Source: Proales similis (taxonomy: Eukaryota > Rotifera > Eurotatoria > Ploima > Proalidae). Taken from it: a DNA stretch of 64,000 nt. The position numbers and the translations under genes were made by a program. The stretch lies in contig JAGVRJ010000002.1 of the NCBI GenBank assembly GCA_019059635.1, forward strand, positions 2,604,001 to 2,668,000, given 5' to 3'. The notes below the pieces were generated by a model, which was given only the letters and a program-made list of their open reading frames with translations, was not told where the DNA came from and searched no databases. Shown in pieces: positions 54,951 to 64,000 of the stretch. Numbering within the stretch: position 1 is the first letter of the stretch; every line of letters starts with the position of its first letter.

Positions 54951-57900
54951 ATGGAAGAGATAGATCAAGACTTGTACAAGTAAGAAATAACCACTATCTT
55001 CAACCGTGCCTTCCACTCTTTGCTCAATTTTGCATCTCAACAAGCCGCCAGATTTATGTAATAGGCAGTCAGTCGATGGAAAAACTGACCAAAGCCCGAA
55101 TTGGATTGATCGGATTGAATGGACTAGGCGTTGAGATCGGTAGAGAAGCGATTTCTTTTCTTCAACTCGACTTGGCCTGATCCTTCAAAAAATCCCTTAG
55201 CGAAGAATCTTATCCTGGCCGGTGTCGGCAGCTTAACCATCGTGGACAGCAACAAGTGTCAGCCAGACGATATTGGCATCAACTTTCTGATTCAGCCAGG
55301 TCATGTAGAAAGTGGTACTAGTCGGTAGGAACTCAACGCCTGGCTCTATTGCCGGCCTGATTTTTTATTTTTACGGTTTCAAGAGTCAAAGCGTGTCAAC
55401 CTGAGTTGGAAAGTCTCAATCCATACGTGAAGATTAGAGTTTCGGAAAGAAGCTTAGACAGCTATGAAGGCATTGAATTGAATCAATTTGTGCGCGAATT
55501 CGAGTGTCTCATTGTAACAGAGCGACGTCCTCTTGTCGAACTGATTCGAATCAACGAAATCTGCCGCGAGTCGGGCGTGAAGTTCTTGCTGAGCGAAGTG
55601 TGCGGCTTGTTCTCTTGGAGCTTCGTCGACTTTGGTTCAGAGTTCGAGGTGCTTGACGCAGACGGCGAAGAATATCGTGAGGAGTACATTGGCAGCATCA
55701 AGCAAGAGAGCGATCAGCTGGTTGTCGAAGCACTAGAGAATAAATTCCATAATTTAGAGAGTGGAGACCTTGTGAAATTTGCAGAGCTGTCCAATATTGA
55801 AAAGCTGAACGATCAAGTTTTTGAGATTAGTGCAATTGACTCGCGCAAGTTTCGAGTAAACAATGTGAAATTAGAGTCACTGCCAACAACAATCAGCGGC
55901 ACATATAAGAAAATGAAGCGTAAGCTGACTCTGAATTTTGGCTCACTCGAGGCTCAGTTAACTCGACCGGAGCTTATTCTATCCGATTTGAGTGAGGACA
56001 AGTTCTATAGCCCTTACCTTGTTCATATTTGCATGCAGGCGCTTCACAAATACGCCGAACAATCACGAGAGAATGAGTCTAATTTTGACCGCTTCTGGCA
56101 AATAGTCACAGATCTGCTCTCTGAGTTCAAATCAAGCAATCCAGACATGGCCGTCAATCTTGATGGCCAGCAGCTATACAAAATGAGCAAAATCTCTTAT
56201 TTGACCAGAAGATCAATGCTTGCTCCACTCTGCGCCATAAACGGTGGCATCGTTTCTCAAGAAGTGCTCAAATCAATCACACACAAATTTCAGCCCATTC
56301 GCCAGTGGCTTCATTTCGAGTGTAGCGATCTATTCGAAGCGCAGACAATCGACGATGTAAACGCATATGAAATAAATGTGGGCCAACTGCTCGAAGGCGA
56401 TCGCTACGATTCACTTCGCATTTGTTTCGGAGGCAATCAGACGCTGAAAAAATTGCGCACCGCTCGCTTGTTCATGGTCGGCTGTGGAGCAATAGGCTGC
56501 GAAATGCTCAAAAACTACGCAATGCTAGGCATCGCCACCCATGAACAGGGTCTCATCACAGCCACGGACAACGATCTGATCGAAAAGTCAAATTTGAATC
56601 GTCAGTTCCTTTTCCGTCAGAAAGACATTCAAAGGCCCAAGTCAACGGTGGCTGCCCAAGCCGTCAGAGCGATCAATTCGCAACTGAACATAAACGCCCT
56701 CGAAAAGAAAGTTTCTCCACAAACCGAAGCCGAACATTTCAACGACAAATTCTTTTCTCAGCTGAATGTCTGCGTGAACGCGTTGGATAATGTCGAGGCC
56801 AGACGCTACATGGACAGCCGATGTGTGACAAATAGAAAGCCGCTGCTTGAATCGGGCACCTTGGGCGCCAAAGGTATCCAAATTTGATTTTAAAAATATT
56901 CAAAAAGACTTTTAAGCAAATAGATCAAACCACAAGGTCATGTTCAAGTAATAATTCCCGACCTGACCGAGTCGTACAATAGCCAACGCGATCCGAACGA
57001 TGATCTATCGGCCATACCTTATTGCACTCTGAAATCTTTTCCGTCCAATATCGAGCACTGTATCCAATGGTCACGTGACAAGTTCGAGAGCTCTTTCAAA
57101 ATAAAGCCGATCGTGGTGGAAAAGTTCTTGAAAGAAAACGCCGACCTTGAAGCGTTGATAAAAAGGCTGGAGAGCGACGAAAGCGTGGTGGTCGAGTCGG
57201 TGAACGCAGTGGCCAAGTTGATGAACTCTTTCTGCTTCACGTGGACAGATTGTCTCGTTAATGGACGCCGCAAATTCGAGAAATACTTTGCCAACAAAGC
57301 AAAAGATCTTCTCCATGCGTATCCTTTGGACCATTTGCTCAATGATGGCGAACCGTTTTGGAAGCTGCCTCGACGGCCACCGCAACCAATCAAGTTCGAT
57401 CTGAATAATCAGCTTCATTTGGACTTTGTTCGAAGCTACGCAAAACTGGCGGCCCAAGCTTACGGAGTGAAGACTACTCTGTCCGACTTGAAGCTTGATT
57501 TTTCAAAAATTCTAAACGAAAACGAACACCTAGTGCCCGAGTGGAAGCCACTCAAGAAGCACATCGAAACAGACGAAACCAAAGCGCGCGAGGAGATTGA
57601 GAGTAAAAGCTCAAAGCAGCTGGACAATTCACAATGCGCTCAAATGATAAGAAACTTTTACGAGAAATGGACTGCTCGACAAAAGGCTGCAATTAGTTTT
57701 AATCCGATCGATTTTGACAAGGACAATGATCAAAATGGTCACATTGATTTTATAACCGCCACGTCGAATCTGCGCGCCGCAATGTACGCAATTGAGCCCA
57801 CAGATCGACTCAACGCCAAGAAGATCGCGGGCAAAATTGTGCCCGCAATCGCTACGACCACAGCATGTGTGGCCGGCTTTGTCACTCTGGAGCTCATCAA

Positions 57901-58342
57901 AGTGCTGAGTAAAGACTGGAAAATTGAACTCTTCCGTAACCTTTTCCTCAATCTTGGCATTTCAATGTTCATTCAATCTGAGCCGGGGCCATGCCTACGC
58001 ACGCAAATATCGCCCGACTGTTCTGTGACTTTGTGGAGTCGATGGACAGTTCAAGGCCACGAGGCATTCACCCTTCGTCAGTTCATTGACCAAGTGAAAC
58101 AAAAGTACAACCTCACCGTCTCCGGTGTGTTCCATGGCTCCAAGTCGGTCTACATGCCAGTTTTGCCAGGCCACGCTAAACGCTTGAACGAAAAAATGCT
58201 CAAGTTAGTGAAGGGTGCGACGCAATTGAGCAAAGTGACCGACGAATATGTGGACTTGTTTCTCACATACGAAGAATGCGATCAGAGCCAAAACCGCGAT
58301 CAAAACAATTTGTGTCCACCCATACGGTACTTCTTTGCCTAA
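54951..58342 (+). CDS. UBA6: Ubiquitin-activating enzyme UBA6-like (E1)
   Basis: E1 that adenylates ubiquitin and, in vertebrates, FAT10. Exons 54951-54979, 55045-55139, 55201-55324, 55384-56873 and 56937-58342; 1047 aa, against about 1052 for human UBA6. The inactive adenylation half has RIGLIGLNGLGVEI. The active half has FMVGCGAIGCEMLKN and DNDLIEKSNLNRQFLF. The catalytic Cys lies in PYCTLKSFP, and KMLKLVKGATQ ends the ubiquitin-fold domain. UBA6 rather than UBA1 is favoured by the C-terminal PVLPGHAKRL motif and the LTESYNSQRDP block. AATAAA lies at 58465-58470. In a same-strand run with the housekeeping genes upstream. Confidence 0.9.
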
Positions 58343-58691
58343 GACGCCAACTCTGTCTAGCCTTGCGTTACGCCTTTCTCGCGCGTCTGTGGGAAGGGAT
58401 CATTCCATAATTATAGAAATATTCGGACACTGGATTTTATTCTCATTACTTTCATAGCTCTTTAAATAAACAACAACAATGGTGAATAAGTGAATCAATC
58501 AAGTTTTTAACTTGAATTTTCGCGCAATCAATTGTGGCGCTGTGTCAATGCAGCGTCAACGCGTCAAACGCCCAAAACTATTAGATGACCCAATAAAATA
58601 TTAATATAACCCAACAAAATGATGATGAGAAATTGACTAAGATCTGAAACAGAGAGAGAGAGAGGGAGAGAGTTTTCGTAAAAAGGATTTC

Positions 58692-59900
58692 TCAGAGGAA
58701 AAAGATTTTCTTTGCCGACTGATCGCATGCGTATATGTCATTGTGCTCGGTGAGGCCGAAATACTTGAACTTTTCGATTTGGTTAAATTTACATTTGGCT
58801 AGCTCACGTCCGAAGCAGTCGTAGTATTTGAACATTTGTTCGCTGGGCGAACGCATCAGGAAGTTTCGCTGCGAGTCAAGGTAAATGGACAATATGCAAT
58901 TTGAATCGAGCTGCTCTAAATCGATTACACAAGTGCACTGGCCACTCTCACGATTCAATAGCTTCATGAATCGCTTGGTGGCGTTGTATAAGAATATGTT
59001 TTCAGATGAAGCGCCGAGTAAATGTATCTCGCTCTCCTCTCGCTGCTCTGAGCCGCCCTCTAAACGAGAATAGACGCGAAACGAGAACGTCTGCTGCAGA
59101 TTTAAATTGAAGAATATGTATTGATTTCTAACATCATATGACTCGCACACAATCTCGTGCTTGTTCAAAAACAGCAGTTTGACTCGATGCTTGAAGCGAC
59201 GAGAGGCGACCAAGCGAAGTAGAGTGTCGTAGATCTCAATGAGCATCTCGTTTGACCCGTCAAGTTCATACAAACCGACAATACGCGAGGCAAATGCCAG
59301 AAACTGCTTGAAATACTTTCGACTGGTTATGCTGCGCTGGGCAAGAGTTTTGCCAGTTCGGTCGACAAGCTTCAGGCAGCTCTTTTTATTGAACTTGGCC
59401 ATACAGTAAAAGAACATTTGCCTGGACAGCGGTACAACCGTGAAGTTGTAGCATTCATCTTCAAGCCCCTTCATGTCTACTTGTTCGAACGAGCAGCTCT
59501 CTAAATGAAGATATTTGATTTTCTGTTCCATAGACTTTAATTTGCTCGGAGCGTATATTTCAAGTATGAGCTCTTCGATTGATTTCTTGCTCGGCTCAAA
59601 CGTGACCGGGCCAAGTTCAAGTCGTTTGAGGCTTTTTTTCATCAAATAGACCAGGCGAAGTTTGAGCTGGCGTCGTTTGCTTTTTAAAAAATATTGAAAT
59701 CGCGCCGCCTGGCCAAGAGACTGTTCGAGCTGTTGCAGCGCTTCTCGATGCTTGCGTTCTATTTGACGACGAATCGAATCAAGTTTTAGATTAACCATGG
59801 CCAGAGAGCGGCTGACGAGTTCTAATTCGGCCTCAATGAGCCGTTCTTGCGGCGAGTCGGGTGCCTTTCTCGTCGCTTTGACTGGTGCGTTATTTCCCAT
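58692..59900 (-). CDS. Coiled-coil protein with possible beta-propeller, unrecognised
   Basis: Intronless, 402 aa from the ATG at 59900. Residues about 20-110 form a basic coiled coil (ERLIEAELELVSRSLAMVNLKLDSI, and QLEQ/RRQLKLRL). The rest is rich in beta-strand-like repeats with aromatic and Asp/Gly turns (FYCMAKF, IVGLYELDGS, RNQYIFFNL, NIFLYNATK, YDCFGRELAKC, YACDQSAKK). That pattern is reminiscent of a six-blade WD/NHL-type propeller, but no family motif can be named. No RING or B-box is present, so TRIM-NHL is not supported. A (GA)n tract lies just downstream. Function unknown. Confidence 0.65.
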   Translation of the reverse strand: MGNNAPVKATRKAPDSPQERLIEAELELVSRSLAMVNLKLDSIRRQIERKHREALQQLEQSLGQAARFQYFLKSKRRQLKLRLVYLMKKSLKRLELGPVTFEPSKKSIEELILEIYAPSKLKSMEQKIKYLHLESCSFEQVDMKGLEDECYNFTVVPLSRQMFFYCMAKFNKKSCLKLVDRTGKTLAQRSITSRKYFKQFLAFASRIVGLYELDGSNEMLIEIYDTLLRLVASRRFKHRVKLLFLNKHEIVCESYDVRNQYIFFNLNLQQTFSFRVYSRLEGGSEQREESEIHLLGASSENIFLYNATKRFMKLLNRESGQCTCVIDLEQLDSNCILSIYLDSQRNFLMRSPSEQMFKYYDCFGRELAKCKFNQIEKFKYFGLTEHNDIYACDQSAKKIFFL

Positions 59901-60341
59901 TTTGTTTAGAAGATGATCACCTCTCGGCGTTTTGCATTTAACTTTTCTAACCAACGAGCCTTAAAGGTCTCGTTTGTGGAGGTGCTGTCCTCAAAGTTGA
60001 TATTGTAATCGTTTTGAAGAGCTTATGATTAGGGACTGGTTGGTGGGTGCGCGAAATTAAAATTCAAATACGAGAGCCATGAGCAAGATTATTTGCCAAT
60101 CCCAAGCTCATTACGGCGTCATTTATTAAGACGCGTACGGACCGAATTGTTTAGGCCTCGAGCACATACAAGCTCTCAGTGAGTTGAAGGGCAAGGCCGA
60201 TTCCAAATATTTATTTCTACGAGCTGCTTGTAGATAATGAGCTAACCAGTCCTCGCGAGTCGAGGACAAGAAGGAATAAAGAAGATGAAGAAAAGAAGAG
60301 TCTCATTCTATCACGTCATTTTCTTGTCTCTAGTCAGTTAA
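59901..60341. other. Intergenic, no gene seen
   Basis: 440 bp of mixed composition between two minus-strand genes. No element is recognised. Confidence 0.4.
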
Positions 60342-60900
60342 TCAGAACGCGTTGCATCTACAACGAGCAAATAAATTAGAATTCGTATTAACTAGTCCAA
60401 GTAAAGGTTTTGAATTACCCGATCGACTCGCAAAAGAAGTAAATGATTCCGTTGCGTTCGACTATCGGTGCTTGCTGCTTCTCCATAAAGTCAAGATCCC
60501 AAGAGCAGGCACGGTACCAAACTAGGCAAAGCGATTATTATTATTACGACACTCGCTCAGTCTCTACTCGGCTTGTTTACTCATGTTGTCATTCGGATTC
60601 TGATACTTGACGCATTGACCGTTGCAAGGCACGAGGTAGTCATTCAAGGCGGTCACGTTCACCGGATAGCCACAGTCCAGCAGATTTCCGTTGCACGTAT
60701 AACAGAAGAGAGTGTTTCGATCTGCTGCAGGAATGTTTGAGGTTGGCGGTGGTGGTGGCGGGCCCGAGATCACATACTCTTGAAATGAACTGGCTCAGCC
60801 CAGGATTCAACAAATGTACTGAATGAAGCTTACGCGAATCGACTGGCATCCAGCCAGCAATTGCTATCAAAGACACGATCAGCACCGTTATCAAGTTCAT
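60342..60900 (-). CDS. Quiver/sleepless-like Ly6-fold secreted protein
   Basis: Exons 60834-60900 (signal MNLITVLIVSLIAIAGWMPVDS), 60581-60778, 60419-60521 and 60342-60357; 127 aa. A Pro run after the signal is followed by FCYTCNGNLLDCGYPVN, PCNGQCVKYQNPN, YRACSW and FCESIGCNAF. The Cys spacing and the final CN pair match the Ly6/three-finger family, especially the quiver/sleepless subgroup that modulates K channels or acetylcholine receptors in insects. No hydrophobic GPI signal follows the last Cys, so it is probably soluble. The last coding exon is only 16 nt and was placed by the GCN motif and TTGTAG acceptor. Exact orthology is open. Confidence 0.8.
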
Positions 60901-61195
60901 TATTGCTTGTTTACTCTGTCTTGTCTCGTTGAACAAATGAAGTATAATTCGACAGCCTAAGCAGACCAGCCCGATTATAAACAGTTCTCATTTGAAATGA
61001 CGCAATCGAAAAGAGAAAACGTGTTAAATTCTGCGCATTCAAATGGATGGGAATGCAAGATTGCATGTATTTTGGACATGACTGGCATTTTTAACATTTA
61101 TTGTTCAAATGTTGAAACAATCACAGATTTACACAGAAGCGAGAAGAGCAAGACCGAAGAGCAGAGAGCGAAATGTGTGGAAAGTGCAAAAGACT

Positions 61196-62029
61196 CTATT
61201 TGCTCTTGGCATTTTTTCTACTGCCTGCTATTGCCTGTGAAGTTGAGTTGTTGTTTGGATTGGTGCCCTTTTCGTTGCTCGATTGTTGCTGTTGTTGCTG
61301 CTTTAGACGAGTCTCGCGCGCCAAACGTGCCTTGTCCTTTGCCGTTATGTTTTTGCCGATGTTGAGTGTCGCCAGTGATTCTTGATTGAGAAAATTTTTG
61401 TTGAAACCAAACGCGTTGTCTAATCCCCGTCCGCGCACACACACAAACACACGTCTTTGTTTATCCCATTTTCCGCGTCCCTTTTTCTTTTCACTTACTC
61501 ATCATGTTCGAGCTTTGAAATTTCTCGTTCAGCATGCAGCTGTATCTTTTCTCATTCGTTCCGGCTTCGGACTCAATTCGAACAACGGTGTAGGAACCGA
61601 GGGGAGCCAGGTATTGCGCCAAGTAGTCGCGGCTGTTTACACTCGGCAGTTCTTTCAATGTTCCTTCATTGTCCATCAAATCGATTACATCTATTTGCTC
61701 GGTTTTGATTCGGACCAAAGAGAAACGGCTTAATTGAATACCAACCGTCTCTTTTAAGTTCGAGCTCGTCGCGAATATAGTTTAAGGCATGCAGGCAAGT
61801 GGAAAGTGCGTTCAGTAATAGAATCTGATTGTCTGTTTGTTAAAACAGCTGAGTAAACTGAGTGGAGCGGAAGAAAACGGCGACAGTCCTCACCTCCATA
61901 GACGATTTTCAGATGTGTCTTGTGCTCAAACATGGCCGGTGTGAGATTGGCCACATTTCCGTCCTTCAGCTGATTGACTGCTTTTCGATGTAGCATGGAC
62001 GGATTAGCTTCTCTATGAACCGTTTTCAT
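61196..62029 (-). CDS. CXorf65-like small protein
   Basis: Exons 61894-62029, 61746-61832, 61499-61690 and 61196-61380; 199 aa. After a basic lead, THLKIVYGDNQILLLNALSTCLHALNYIRDEL is followed by VIDLMDNEGTLKELP, DYLAQYL and GSYTVVRIE. This order matches the CXorf65 family (VDLxDExG and the DYA..L..R..Y motifs). The family is small and of unknown function; in vertebrates it is testis-biased. The C-terminus is Lys-rich with a Gln run, and differs from vertebrate copies. Introns are 58-120 nt and all in frame. Confidence 0.78.
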
Positions 62030-62850
62030 AGCCTCATGTGGAATTTATCCTAAAATTTAATAAACGCTTAATTTCATTTCAATTAGGAGCGTTCTGTTTA
62101 AAGCCATGCTTGTGTTAACATGGCAACAGGGCGAGGCAACACCTTTGGCATTCGGAAAAACAAAGAGCGACAGAGTGAGAGCGAAAGAGAGAAAGGAAAG
62201 AGCTTGAGAAACACCGTCCGGCCAATAGACGAAGGGACATGATTGAAAATGATCAAAAAGAAAAATATTTTATTTTCTCAGGCAAAAGAATAGATCTGAA
62301 AAATAAACTCGTTCAAGCTTGTGGTTAGAGCTTGCCTTAGTTGATGCCGTCAGGGCTAGTTCACTCGGCTTAGTTATAAGCAAGCGGGCGCTATTTCACA
62401 ATGCATCATTGAAACGAATCCAATTTATCTGAGAGTTTGCCGCCCTCAGGGGCTTCTGCTCTCTATTTTTGTGATTATAAAGCAAACTCGCGCCTCGCTT
62501 GCCCATTTCTTCGAGTTAAGTTGGTAAAATAACAACAATACGCAGTCTACTAGACTGCCGAATTCTAATGCGATGCGGCTGATAGAGAAGCCATTCAGGG
62601 CGAAATTATTCTTCAATGCCTTTTTAATGGATTGTTACGGGCTTTTCGTTTTTAGTCACTGCAGACTTGCTTCAGTTTTCTTCTAGCTTACTTCTCCGCA
62701 CGTTTTACTGTCGAACCAAATGAGACTAAGATCGCATGTACTTGTCCTTCGAAATGCACTTCTTTATTTTTTCTTTATTCTTATAATTTTTAGTTTTTCT
62801 TTTTTTTTTTTATCTTAACGAACGGAATAAATTTTGAAGCGAGTGTTTTT
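62030..62850. other. Intergenic, no gene seen
   Basis: About 0.8 kb upstream of the CXorf65-like gene. There is a T-rich tract near 62765-62815. No gene is recognised. Confidence 0.4.
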
Positions 62851-63549
62851 TTAGCATTTGAACGGATTAAACTCAGAATAGTCCAGCGAGTATTCAATGA
62901 GTTTAATCCAAGTTTTCGAATCTTCAAACGTGCCGAATATTTTTAGCCGTTCCACTTTGCAATCGCTCAAATTCGCCAAACTAAACTCATGAATCTGATC
63001 GGGATGGAGGCTATTGGCTGAGCAAGTGTGCTCCTGAATGTAATAGCAGTTGGCATCTTCAATCACATTGTTCGCCTCGTCGTACAAGGTCATTGTTAGA
63101 CTAGCAAACTCGAGAGCGGATACTTTAATGCAGAGCTGGTCCGAGTGTATTTTGATTTCACCTGGTCGAGCAGGACTTATAGGCTTAAATCTGAATAGTG
63201 TGTGTTTCACGCTCAAAGGTATGCGGTCCAGTTCAAATCCTCGCCCAACTGGCGCCTTTCTCTTTTCTTGTGCCGGATCTATCTCAAGCGCAGACTCATT
63301 TGCTCTGGTCGATTCTTCTTTTGAAAATCCAGAGTCAAACGAAGAGTCCGGCGATTTAAAGTCACTCAGATCAAGTTTGGCGGGCTCATTGCTGACTATT
63401 GAAACATCCACATGCTCCTCAGTGCCTTCTTCGGCAATTGGATCAGGATGCTGGCTGTCTGGCATAACTGCTTCTTGCTTCTTGTCTTCGGGCACAATTT
63501 GGACCTTGTTCAACATGAAACCTCTGGTCAATCCGAAACAATTTCCCAT
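62851..63549 (-). CDS. Predicted lipid-anchored protein (MGNC start), unrecognised
   Basis: Intronless, 232 aa. The start MGNCFG places Gly2 and Cys4 as expected for N-myristoylation plus palmitoylation, so membrane attachment is likely. The next 90 residues are acidic, Ser-rich and likely disordered (SPDSSFDSGF). The C-terminal 120 residues form a compact, beta-rich domain (LFRFKPISPARPGEIKI, ALEFASLTMTLYDEANNVI, WIKLIEYSLDY). No family is recognised. ATG 63549 was chosen because it gives the lipidation motif. Confidence 0.7.
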   Translation of the reverse strand: MGNCFGLTRGFMLNKVQIVPEDKKQEAVMPDSQHPDPIAEEGTEEHVDVSIVSNEPAKLDLSDFKSPDSSFDSGFSKEESTRANESALEIDPAQEKRKAPVGRGFELDRIPLSVKHTLFRFKPISPARPGEIKIHSDQLCIKVSALEFASLTMTLYDEANNVIEDANCYYIQEHTCSANSLHPDQIHEFSLANLSDCKVERLKIFGTFEDSKTWIKLIEYSLDYSEFNPFKC

Positions 63550-63766
63550 CAAAACAATTAATAGTTAAATGCTAAAAAACGAATACGCTTCGCTTTACTC
63601 GTCGACTTCCACAGCGCCATCAATATTTATGGAGCTCAGCTAGTTTGTGTTTGATTGTCTCTTTGACCATGCTTGGCAACATTGGCAAGCAGCAAGTGGC
63701 GTCCAGACAACTGATTATATGATTGCAGCATTTACAGAAAAGACACTTGCGACAGATTTTATTGGT

Positions 63767-64000
63767 CTATGTTCGACCGGAAAAAGTCACAGAATAATAG
63801 ACACAGGGCACGGGTTTAGAATCAGGTACTGCTCGATTAACGGCATAGATTGCCAGGCGGTAGAAAGGCGACGGATGGCTTTCAGGGTACTTGATGATCA
63901 ATCGCCTCAATTGGTCGTTGAGCTCTCTGACTTGAACGCACCCGGTCAACTGGTTGCCGTTGGAGTCCGAAAGCTGGCCTGTAATGCTGATCGTGCTGTC
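63767..64000 (-). CDS. Unrecognised protein, C-terminal part (runs off right edge)
   Basis: Minus-strand frame open at the window end and closing at 63767; 77 residues seen. Segments STISITGQLSDSNG and LRRLIIKYPESHPSPFYRLAIYAVNRAVP suggest a globular fold. One Cys is near CVQVREL and one near the end (PVPCVYYSVT). No family motif is recognised, and the gene cannot be judged without the adjoining sequence. Confidence 0.5.
   Translation of the reverse strand, partial: DSTISITGQLSDSNGNQLTGCVQVRELNDQLRRLIIKYPESHPSPFYRLAIYAVNRAVPDSKPVPCVYYSVTFSGRT

Noticed and set aside
58692-59900. TRIM-NHL ubiquitin ligase
   Set aside because: No RING, B-box or NHL consensus is visible; only the general coiled-coil plus strand-repeat shape is shared.
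61173-61733. Plus-strand frames with hydrophobic or Cys-rich stretches opposite the CXorf65-like gene
   Set aside because: They are antisense shadows of supported minus-strand exons, including the reverse of the Gln tract.

Overview
This window is nuclear DNA from a compact animal genome. About 32 protein-coding genes fit in 64 kb. Most have two to six exons separated by GT-AG introns, typically about 45-70 nt; one candidate intron is only 28 nt. The gene content is clearly metazoan: a LIM-homeobox gene (LMX1 type), a neural-type bHLH, two NR1-type nuclear receptors, an OATP transporter, a rhodopsin-class GPCR, a globin, trypsin-like proteases, WAP and Ly6 proteins. CCDC180-, CXorf65- and UBA6-like genes are also present. 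I could not assign the phylum from sequence alone.

Layout. 1-2.8 kb: an organic-anion transporter (minus strand, running off the left edge) with a SUMF2-like gene nested inside one of its introns on the plus strand. 3.9-18 kb: an accessory region dominated by secreted proteins. It holds four members of an unrecognised tandem family, a membrane-anchored EGF/trypsin protease, a Tyr/Lys-rich secreted protein, a small secreted protein and a two-WAP protein, interleaved with the housekeeping genes MTG2 (mitochondrial Obg GTPase) and AGPAT. 18.3-24.8 kb: a long many-exon CCDC180-like gene. 24.9-29 kb: two divergent tandem nuclear receptors. 30.3-34.8 kb: USP20/33 deubiquitinase converging with a secreted trypsin. 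34.8-49.7 kb: a sparse region with bHLH, GPCR, globin, a miniature Tc1-like element and LMX1, separated by long stretches without genes that may hold cis-regulatory DNA. 49.7-58.3 kb: a dense same-strand run of housekeeping genes (RPA12, C9orf78/TLS1, ATPAF2, TBC1D10, UBA6), of which the first four look operon-like. 58.7-64 kb: five minus-strand genes: a coiled-coil protein, a quiver-like Ly6 protein, a CXorf65-like protein, an MGNC-lipidated protein and a partial gene at the right edge.

Exon structures were assembled by hand from reading frames, splice sites and family knowledge. Feature coordinates give the start-codon to stop-codon span, and exon bounds are in the evidence text. The most novel-looking element is the four-gene secreted family at 3.9-10.9 kb. 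All members share a signal-peptide exon that ends in phase 1, and at least three share a W..P...R..LLNQ...W...LEW core that I do not recognise from any named family.
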